From an uncultured Terriglobus sp. (lineage in GTDB: Bacteria; Acidobacteriota; Terriglobia; Terriglobales; Acidobacteriaceae), in contig CALMOM010000050.1 in the NCBI GenBank assembly GCA_937873305.1, forward strand, positions 16,680 through 53,668: a DNA stretch of 36,989 nt. The letters run 5' to 3'. A program made the translations under genes and the position numbers. The notes under the pieces are model-generated. The model saw only the letters and a program-made list of their open reading frames with translations, searched no databases and was not told the DNA's origin. Shown one piece after another: positions 31,036 through 36,989 of the stretch. Each line of letters begins with the position of its first letter. Position 1 is the first letter of the stretch.

Positions 31036-33174
31036 ATGCCAGACAAGTTTTACCTGACCACGCCGATTTACTACGTCAACGCGCGTCCGCACATCGGCCA
31101 CGCGTACACCACCGTCGCGGCGGACACCCTGGCGCGGCAGCAGCGCCTGCTGGGGGCGGACACCTACTTCCTGACCGGCACCGACGAGCATGGCCAAAAG
31201 ATCGGCCGCTCCGCCGCAGCCGCAGGTGTTGAGCCGCAGCAGTTTGCCGACGAGGTCTCCGGCAGCTTCCAGGCGCTCTGGAAGCGCATGGGCATCAGCT
31301 ACGACCAGTTCATCCGCACCACCGACGCAAAGCACAAGCGCGGCGTGCAGAAGCTCTTCGCCGACCTGTACGCGAAGGGTGAAATCTACCTGAGCAGCTA
31401 CACTGGCCAGTACTGCGTGAGCGAAGAGATGTTCGTCGAAGGGCCGCCGGGCACCATCGGCCCGGACGGCAGGCCCACCGAGACGGTGACGGAGGAGAAC
31501 TTCTTCTTCCGGCTCTCGGTGTACCAAAAACAGCTCATCGACCTGATCGAGTCCAACCAGCTCGCCATCCAGCCCGAAGCGCGCAAAAACGAGGTGCTCA
31601 GCTTTCTACGCGGCGACCTGAACAGCGGCGCGGAAACATCGCTAAGCGACACTGGCGCGCAGTACGTGCCGGGCGCGTTGAAGGACCTGTCCGTCTCGCG
31701 CACCAGCTTTGACTGGGGCATCCCGGTGCCGGAGCCCGCAGCCTCCGCAACCACGCAGAAGCACGTGATCTACGTGTGGCTGGACGCGCTGGCCAACTAC
31801 ATGACGGCCATCGGCTATGGCGGCGACACGGCGGAAGACGCAGAGATGTTTGCCCGGCTGTGGCCCGCCGACCTGCACTTCGTCGGCAAGGAGATTGTCC
31901 GCTTCCACTGCGTGTACTGGCCGGCCTTTCTGCTGGCCGCAGGACTGCCGCTGCCGAAGAAGATCGTCGCGCACGGCTGGCTGCTGTTCGAGGAAAGCAA
32001 GATGTCGAAGTCGCGCGGCAACATTGTGCGCGCGGAAACGATCCTCAATGCCTTTGGCAGCCTGAAGCCGGACGCACCCAAGCGGGAGCAGGACCTGTTC
32101 GGCGCGGACGTGCTGCGGTACTTCCTCCTGCGTGAAATCCCGTTCGGCCAGGACGGTTCGTTCTCGTTCGACGCCCTACTCGCCCGCTACAACAGCGACC
32201 TGGCCAACGGCTACGGCAACTTGGTCAGCCGCACGCTCAGCATGATCGCGCAAAATTTCGACGGTGGCATTCCTGAGAGCGGCCTGTCCACCGAACTGAC
32301 GGGGGTCATTACCGACGTGATGGGTACCGTGCGCGCCGGCATCGGCTCGCAGGAATTTACGGTGGCAGTGCAGGCCGCAGCCGCCCTGATTGGTGCGACC
32401 GACGGCTACCTGACCGCCAACGCCCCCTGGAAGCTGGCCAAGGACCCGGCGCAACGCGATGGCCTTGCCACCGTGCTGCGCACCGCCGCCAAGAGCATCC
32501 GCATCGTCACCGCGCTGCTCTACCCGGTGCTGCCGTACAGTACCGCACAGGTGTGGCAGCAGCTTGGACTGGGCAGCATCGAACGCGCGGCGGAAGGTGG
32601 CGAACTGCGCGACCTGACGCACGGCGGCTTTGCCGCGGGCAGCCGCATCGGAACCCTCGCGCCCATCTTTCCACGCGCGGACAAGGAGTTGATTACACAG
32701 ATGAACGAAGCCGAACAGAAGCCCGCACCTGCGCAGCCTGACGACCAGCCCGAGCAGAAGCTTGCACCCATCAGCGACAGCACTGAAGCTGTGCCTGAAA
32801 GCTCGCCCGCCAGCGAAGCGGCACCTGCAGTAGCCAAACCGGACACACCAGAGATCACCATCGACGACTTCCTCAAGGTCGATCTCCGCGTCGCCCGCGT
32901 GCTGGTCGCCGAGCGCATCCCCAAGGCCGATAAGCTGCTGCGCCTCGAGGTCGATCTGGGCTACGAAAAGCGCCAGATCCTGGCAGGCATCGCGCAGTTT
33001 TATGAGCCGGAAAAGCTGGTGGGCCGCAAGGTCGCCATCGTCGCCAACCTGGCGCCCCGCAAGATGCGTGGACTGGAATCGCAGGGCATGATCGTCGCCG
33101 CCAGCGTGGGCGACGGCAACCCCGCGCTGGTCAGCTTCCTGGAAGACATCGAGATTGGCGCGCGCCTCCGGTAA
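31036..33174 (+). CDS. metG: Methionyl-tRNA synthetase with C-terminal tRNA-binding domain
   Basis: Charges tRNA-Met. It is 712 residues from ATG 31036; the longer open frame upstream is antisense to hldD. Class I motifs PHIGHAY and KMSKSRGN flank the catalytic fold. The connective peptide has YCVSEEMF, one Cys where zinc forms have CxxC, so it is a reduced or zinc-free version. An anticodon helical domain follows. A Pro/Ala/Glu-rich linker of about 45 residues leads to a Trbp111-like domain (FLKVDLRVARVLVAERIPKA, QILAGIAQFY, NLAPRKMRGLESQGM). tatD starts 4 bases after the stop. Confidence 0.97.
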   Translation: MPDKFYLTTPIYYVNARPHIGHAYTTVAADTLARQQRLLGADTYFLTGTDEHGQKIGRSAAAAGVEPQQFADEVSGSFQALWKRMGISYDQFIRTTDAKHKRGVQKLFADLYAKGEIYLSSYTGQYCVSEEMFVEGPPGTIGPDGRPTETVTEENFFFRLSVYQKQLIDLIESNQLAIQPEARKNEVLSFLRGDLNSGAETSLSDTGAQYVPGALKDLSVSRTSFDWGIPVPEPAASATTQKHVIYVWLDALANYMTAIGYGGDTAEDAEMFARLWPADLHFVGKEIVRFHCVYWPAFLLAAGLPLPKKIVAHGWLLFEESKMSKSRGNIVRAETILNAFGSLKPDAPKREQDLFGADVLRYFLLREIPFGQDGSFSFDALLARYNSDLANGYGNLVSRTLSMIAQNFDGGIPESGLSTELTGVITDVMGTVRAGIGSQEFTVAVQAAAALIGATDGYLTANAPWKLAKDPAQRDGLATVLRTAAKSIRIVTALLYPVLPYSTAQVWQQLGLGSIERAAEGGELRDLTHGGFAAGSRIGTLAPIFPRADKELITQMNEAEQKPAPAQPDDQPEQKLAPISDSTEAVPESSPASEAAPAVAKPDTPEITIDDFLKVDLRVARVLVAERIPKADKLLRLEVDLGYEKRQILAGIAQFYEPEKLVGRKVAIVANLAPRKMRGLESQGMIVAASVGDGNPALVSFLEDIEIGARLR

Positions 33175-33178
33175 GCCT

Positions 33179-34030
33179 ATGCACCTCGTCGACAGCCACG
33201 CCCATCTCGACTTCCCCAGCTACGCCGACGACCTCGACGCGGTGCTGACCCGCGCCATGGAAGCCGACGTGCGCACCATTCTCGCGGTCGGCATCGGTGA
33301 CGGGCCGGACACCATGCATCGCGCGCACGATCTGGCGGAAAAGTACGCGGGCAGCGCTACCGCGCCGCACATCGTGTCCAGTGCGGGCATTCACCCGCAG
33401 GAGGCTGACAAGGCCACACCGCACGCCCTGCATACACTGCAAACGCTGGCTGCGAAGCGGCTGGTGGTAGCCGTGGGCGAGATCGGCCTGGACTACTACC
33501 ACGCTGACAATCCGGCGATCGACGTGCAGCAGGCCGCCTTCCTCGCACAGATGGAGATCGCGCTCGAGGTGCGCAAGCCGATCCTGATCCACTGCCGCAC
33601 CAGTGAGCTTGCCACGCCGGAAGCAAAGGGGCGCTACGGCGCGGCGGACGCGCAGGCGGACCTGCAGCGCCTCATTGGCCAGCACTTCACCCCGCGTGGT
33701 GGCACCGGCGTCATGCACTGCTTTTCCGGCACGGCAGCGGAGGCACGCACTGCGCTCGACCTGGGCTTTTACCTGTCTTTCGCGGGCAATGTCACCTACA
33801 ACCGCTTCCAGTCCATCCGCGAGGCCGCGCAGCTTGCCCCGGACGACCGCATCCTGGTAGAAACCGACGCACCGTTCCTTGCCCCGCAGCCCTTCCGTGG
33901 TGAGCGCAACGAGCCTGCCCGCACCCGCACCACGGCGGAGTTCGTCGCCAACCTGCGCGGCGTCTCGGTGGAACGGCTGGCAGAGCAGACCACCGTGAAC
34001 TTTCACCGCCTGTTCGGCATCCATCCCTAA
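33179..34030 (+). CDS. tatD: TatD-family metal-dependent hydrolase/DNase
   Basis: Amidohydrolase-fold 3' to 5' exonuclease family. It is 283 residues from ATG 33179, 4 bases after metG. Metal ligands are visible in order: DSHAHLD (two His), GEIGLDYY (Glu), ILIHCR (His), GVMHCFSG (His) and ILVETDAPFLAP (Asp). metG-tatD pairing is a common bacterial arrangement and suggests cotranscription. The physiological substrate is uncertain. Confidence 0.95.
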   Translation: MHLVDSHAHLDFPSYADDLDAVLTRAMEADVRTILAVGIGDGPDTMHRAHDLAEKYAGSATAPHIVSSAGIHPQEADKATPHALHTLQTLAAKRLVVAVGEIGLDYYHADNPAIDVQQAAFLAQMEIALEVRKPILIHCRTSELATPEAKGRYGAADAQADLQRLIGQHFTPRGGTGVMHCFSGTAAEARTALDLGFYLSFAGNVTYNRFQSIREAAQLAPDDRILVETDAPFLAPQPFRGERNEPARTRTTAEFVANLRGVSVERLAEQTTVNFHRLFGIHP

Positions 34031-34086
34031 AGCAGCGGACAGGCGAATCAGCTAGTCGGCGATGTGCCGGCGGAAAAGGACTCTTT

Positions 34087-34587
34087 GTGGCAAACGACAA
34101 TAGTTTCGACGTGGTCAGCAAGGTTGAAGTTCAGGAGGTCAAAAACGCCATTGACCAGGCGACCAAAGAAGTGAACGCGCGTTTCGACCTGAAGAACTCA
34201 AAATCGACCATCGCGCTCGAAGGCGACGAGACGATCCAGCTGGCGTCGGAGGATGAGTACACGCTCAAGGCCGTGATCGAAATCCTGTCGCAGAAGCTTG
34301 TGAAGCGCGGTGTGTCGCTCAAGAACCTTGAGTACGAGAAGATCGAGCCCGCCGCAAACAGCTCGGTCCGGCAGAAGATCAAGCTGAAGCAAGGCATCGG
34401 GTCCGACGTCGCCAAGAAAATCGTTGCGGCCATCAAGGACAGCAAGAAAAAGGCACAGGCGTCCATCCAGGGCGATACGGTGCGCGTCTCCGCCAAAGAC
34501 CGCGACATCCTGCAGGAGGTCATCGCGTTGCTCAAAGGCAAAGATATGGGCGTTGACTTGCAGTTCACGAACTACCGCTCCAACTAA
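34087..34587 (+). CDS. yajQ: YajQ-family nucleotide-binding protein
   Basis: 166 residues, matching family length. GTG 34087 follows AAGGA at 7 bases and gives the standard start NDNSFDVVSKVEVQEVKNAI. VNARFDLKNSKSTIALEGDE, LVKRGVSLKNLEYEKIEPAA and IKDSKKKAQASIQGDTVRVS are family blocks of the two RNP-like domains. Homologues bind nucleotides, and one in Xanthomonas binds c-di-GMP. The role here is not evident. Confidence 0.96.
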   Translation: MANDNSFDVVSKVEVQEVKNAIDQATKEVNARFDLKNSKSTIALEGDETIQLASEDEYTLKAVIEILSQKLVKRGVSLKNLEYEKIEPAANSSVRQKIKLKQGIGSDVAKKIVAAIKDSKKKAQASIQGDTVRVSAKDRDILQEVIALLKGKDMGVDLQFTNYRSN

Positions 34588-34635
34588 GTGCACTCGCGGC
34601 TTGTCGAAGGGCAGCCTGTTACAGTCAAAAGAAAC

Positions 34636-35640
34636 GTGAGAGTCCTGCCCATAGCGACTGCCAAGGAAGTCCTCGACCTGCTCAAGGATGACCTGCAGGC
34701 CGTGGAGCGTGAATTCGGCCAGCAGTCGAACTCTGAGGTCGGGGTCGTTCGCGACATTGCAGGCTACCTGATCGAGGGCGGCGGCAAGCGCATTCGACCG
34801 TTGCTCTTGCTGTTATCAGCCAAGGCGCTGGGCTACAACGGCGCGGCGCGCATCCGGCTGGGTGCCGTGGTAGAGATGCTGCACACGGCTACCCTGGTGC
34901 ACGACGACATCATCGACGAGGCGGAAACACGGCGCGGCAGACCCTCGGCGAACACTGCCTGGGGAGCCGCCAAGTGCGTGCTGGCCGGCGACTGGCTTTA
35001 CATGCAGTCCTTCCATACCGCGCTTGAAGAGCGCAACTTCCACATCCTGGACCTGCTCATTGGCTTGACACAGGACATGGTTGAGGGCGAGTTGCTGCAG
35101 ATGCAGAAGCTGGGTCACCTGATCAATGAGGAAGAGTATTTCGATCTCATCTTCCGCAAAACAGCGAAGCTGTTCTGCGTCAGCATGCAGTTAGGCGCGG
35201 CGTTGGCAGGTGCGGACGAACGGACGGAGCAGCAACTGGGAGAGTACGGCCGTAACCTGGGCTTGGCATTCCAGATTGTGGACGATGTGCTGGACCTGAC
35301 CGGCGAGGAAGCGACGCTGGGCAAACCAGCCGCCAGTGACCTTCGCGAGGGCAAGGCGACCCTAGCTGTCATCCACGCCCTTGAGCGCGGTACTGGTGCC
35401 GAGCGTGAGGCCATCCGGACGGTTCTGGCCGACCGCAACTTTGGCCGGGTGAAGCATATCGCCATTCTCGACATACTCCATCGGCACGGCTCGTTGGAAT
35501 ATGCCCTCGATGCTGCGCGTGCCTATGCTGAGGCGGCTCGGCAATCCATTGCCGACCTTCTCTCGCGCGACGCCGGAAGCGCTCAGGCGCTGCGGGCGCT
35601 GCAGTGGGTCCCCGGCTACGTGACCGAGCGCAAATTCTAA
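34636..35640 (+). CDS. Polyprenyl diphosphate synthase
   Basis: Trans-prenyl chain elongation for quinone side chains or other isoprenoids. It is 334 residues from GTG 34636; GTG 34588, next to the yajQ stop, is an alternative. GGGKRIRPLLLLLSAKALGY binds substrate. The first Asp-rich motif DDIIDEAETRRG and second DDVLDLTGEE are intact. The residue 5 before the first motif is Ala (TATLVHDD), with small side chains that suit long-chain (C30-C50, IspB/HepT-like) products. The product length itself is not determinable here. Confidence 0.93.
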   Translation: MRVLPIATAKEVLDLLKDDLQAVEREFGQQSNSEVGVVRDIAGYLIEGGGKRIRPLLLLLSAKALGYNGAARIRLGAVVEMLHTATLVHDDIIDEAETRRGRPSANTAWGAAKCVLAGDWLYMQSFHTALEERNFHILDLLIGLTQDMVEGELLQMQKLGHLINEEEYFDLIFRKTAKLFCVSMQLGAALAGADERTEQQLGEYGRNLGLAFQIVDDVLDLTGEEATLGKPAASDLREGKATLAVIHALERGTGAEREAIRTVLADRNFGRVKHIAILDILHRHGSLEYALDAARAYAEAARQSIADLLSRDAGSAQALRALQWVPGYVTERKF

Positions 35641-35712
35641 GCACTATTGGCATCTGCCGCACGGCCCTGCCGGATGTATGTGCGTCCTATCCTCCAGTTT
35701 AGGAGATAGCAC

Positions 35713-36120
35713 ATGGCAATCACACTAGAGCAAGCTCGCACGATCATTCAGGCCGCAGAGCGAAAAGCGGAAGAGATCGGACAACCGATGAATGTGGCCG
35801 TTGTCGATGAAGGCGGGAACCTGCTTGCCTTCGAGCGCATGGCCAACGCGTGGTTGGGGTCCATCGACATCGCGCAAAAGAAGGCCTGGACGTCACGAGC
35901 CTTCGACATCGAGACCGGTGACCTTGGTACGAACTCACAGAGCGGCGATCAGTTCTTCGGCATCCACGCGTCCAACGGCGGCAAGGTCATGATCTTCGCG
36001 GGTGGCGTGCCTTTGAAGAAGGACGGCAAGGTGGTCGGAGCGGTTGGCGTCAGTGGCGGGCTCGGCAAACAGGACCAGGCTGTGGCAGAGGCAGGCGCGG
36101 CAGCTTTCGAGAAGCTATAA
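35713..36120 (+). CDS. GlcG/HbpS-family protein
   Basis: 135 residues from ATG 35713, with AGGAG 7 bases upstream. ITLEQARTIIQAAERKAEEI, MNVAVVDEGGNLLAFERM, FFGIHASNGGKVMIFAGGVP and VVGAVGVSGG are the family blocks. Relatives include the haem-binding HbpS of Streptomyces and GlcG beside glycolate oxidase genes. No signal peptide is visible, so it acts in the cytosol. The ligand is unknown. A strong hairpin follows. Confidence 0.9.
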   Translation: MAITLEQARTIIQAAERKAEEIGQPMNVAVVDEGGNLLAFERMANAWLGSIDIAQKKAWTSRAFDIETGDLGTNSQSGDQFFGIHASNGGKVMIFAGGVPLKKDGKVVGAVGVSGGLGKQDQAVAEAGAAAFEKL

Positions 36121-36151
36121 ACGTGACTAAGACTGAGATACATCAAAACGA

Positions 36152-36178
36152 AAGGGCCTCGGCATCGCCGTGGCCCTT
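36152..36178. terminator. Bidirectional hairpin terminator
   Basis: AAGGGCC..CGGC and GCCG..GGCCCTT form a stem with a 3-base loop between two convergent genes. Confidence 0.8.
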
Positions 36179-36197
36179 CTAACACAACCTGCAAAAT

Positions 36198-36416
36198 TTA
36201 CTTGGTGAAGATGTCTCCGTCGTTATGCGCCTGCCGGTTCATGCCACGCTTCGCGGAATCCTCTGCAACTCGGTCAATGTGAGTCTGATTGCCGGATTCC
36301 GGTGTCTCAAGAGAGTTCAGGCCAGGACGTGCCGGTGTGTCGGCCGTGTTCACCTTGTCCTTTGCGATGCCCTCACCCTCACCTGCACTGCCGTTGCCAG
36401 TCATGCTGCTGCTCAT
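36198..36416 (-). CDS. Small hydrophilic protein of unknown function
   Basis: 72 residues from ATG 36416; a weak GAGG lies 9 bases upstream. There is no signal peptide or hydrophobic segment. It is rich in Gly, Ser, Asn, Asp and Glu (GNGSAGEGEGIAKDK, TPESGNQTHIDRVAEDSAKR, NRQAHNDGDIF), so probably disordered. It is bounded by a terminator on one side and the divergent dipeptidase gene on the other, which supports a real transcript. No family recognised. Confidence 0.55.
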   Translation of the reverse strand: MSSSMTGNGSAGEGEGIAKDKVNTADTPARPGLNSLETPESGNQTHIDRVAEDSAKRGMNRQAHNDGDIFTK

Positions 36417-36502
36417 CGCGTGTCACCTCGCACAAAAAATAGACGCCAAGGTGAGAAGCCGGGTTGCCGTATGCGCCCGGCGGCATACCCTACTATGGGA
36501 CG

Positions 36503-36989
36503 ATGTCGGATTTTTTGACCGCCGCACAGATTCTGCACGCTGAGGCACTTGTACTGGACGGCCACGCCGACACGCCACAGCGCTTCGTGGACGAGGGTTG
36601 GAACTGGGTGGGTGATCCACTCGGCGAGGGGCAGCTGTCCAGCGAAACGGCGCGCGCGGGCAGACTCAACGGCGGCTTTTTGATTGCATGGCCCGAACCG
36701 GAGGCTTGGCATGGCCACTGGGCGGAACGCACGCGCAGCCTTATTGAAAGCGTCCACCGGCAAGCGGAGCGCTTTCCGCAGCACCTGCAGGTGTGCCGTA
36801 CGGCGGATGATGTGCTGAGAGCTCGAGAGGCGGGACGCTATGCAGCGCTGATCGGTATTGAGGGCGGCCACGCCATCGAGAATCGCCTCAGCACCCTGCG
36901 CGACTTCCACGCAGCCGGGGCGCGCTACATGACGCTGACCTGGGCCAGTAGCAACGAGTGGTGCGGCTCCAGCGGCGCAGGTGCTGACC
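36503..36989 (+). CDS. Membrane dipeptidase (peptidase M19), 5' part
   Basis: Zinc dipeptidase of the renal-dipeptidase family; the gene runs off the window after 162 codons. LDGHADTPQRF has the HxD zinc ligands. YAALIGIEGGHAIENRLSTL, then RYMTLTWASSNEW, are the family's next blocks with the bridging Glu. ATG 36503 fits the family start; ATG 36494 meets a stop at once. Bacterial members often act on D-amino-acid or odd dipeptides. No signal peptide is seen. Confidence 0.9.
   Translation, partial: MSDFLTAAQILHAEALVLDGHADTPQRFVDEGWNWVGDPLGEGQLSSETARAGRLNGGFLIAWPEPEAWHGHWAERTRSLIESVHRQAERFPQHLQVCRTADDVLRAREAGRYAALIGIEGGHAIENRLSTLRDFHAAGARYMTLTWASSNEWCGSSGAGAD

Noticed and set aside
33131..34024. 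297-codon open frame antisense to tatD
   Set aside because: All TatD metal motifs are on the plus strand; no domain on the minus strand.

Overview
The window is about 37 kb of G+C-rich bacterial chromosome packed with housekeeping genes. The gene set points to a diderm, LPS-bearing aerobe: heptose synthesis genes gmhA and hldD, a LolA-like protein, haem A synthase, Mn-type superoxide dismutase and a PQQ-dependent dehydrogenase. Together with DUF3224 and PCYCGC proteins and extragenic palindromes of the kind common in soil Acidobacteriota, this makes an acidobacterium (class Terriglobia, Acidobacteriaceae) the best guess. That placement is an inference from gene style; no rRNA gene is present. 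No phage, insertion sequence, CRISPR array or tRNA gene was seen.

Layout. 1-2579 (+): the end of a superoxide dismutase gene with its terminator, then a secreted PQQ dehydrogenase. 2610-8690 (-): a same-strand run of PepSY membrane protein, ApbE-DUF2271 fusion, EF-hand protein, frameshifted PilZ gene, LolA-like protein, a pilin-like protein and a DUF3224/flavin-fold fusion. The first three form a compact periplasmic redox/flavinylation cassette. 8893-12469 (-): a four-gene operon of a polynucleotide-kinase-like ATPase and a complete osmoprotectant ABC importer. 12558-16590 (+): a large palindromic repeat, then gapA, a ParE/RelE-type toxin-antitoxin pair, pgk and tpiA, closed by a strong terminator. 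16645-17432 (-): a 43-residue secreted His-rich peptide and signal peptidase I. 17586-23359: murQ (+), a frameshifted exported-protein gene (-), a palindrome-rich gap, murA, a Uma2 protein, proC and haem A synthase (all +). 23433-27708: a Lys/Thr/Ala-rich exported protein (-), then polyphosphate kinase and glmU (+). 27709-28401: a glmU terminator, a probable small RNA with its own terminator, and a PCYCGC lipoprotein. 28396-30989 (-): fructokinase-type ROK kinase, gmhA and hldD. 31036-36120 (+): metG, tatD, yajQ, a polyprenyl diphosphate synthase and a GlcG/HbpS protein. The window ends with a small hydrophilic protein (-) and the start of a membrane dipeptidase (+).

How the genes fit together. 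Envelope and murein supply is the main theme: glmU makes UDP-GlcNAc, murA commits it to murein, murQ recycles MurNAc-6-P, gmhA/hldD serve LPS heptose, a long prenyl diphosphate synthase could serve lipid carriers or quinones, and LepB processes exports. Lower glycolysis (gapA, pgk, tpiA) is a second block.

The least ordinary features are: the ApbE-DUF2271/PepSY/EF-hand cassette with a possible built-in flavin acceptor site; a structured terminator-ended RNA at about 27797-27903; the His-rich mini-protein; two compound palindromic regions and one palindrome that supplies coding sequence to a signal peptide; a toxin-antitoxin pair inside the glycolytic cluster; and three reading-frame anomalies that may be real decay or sequence errors.
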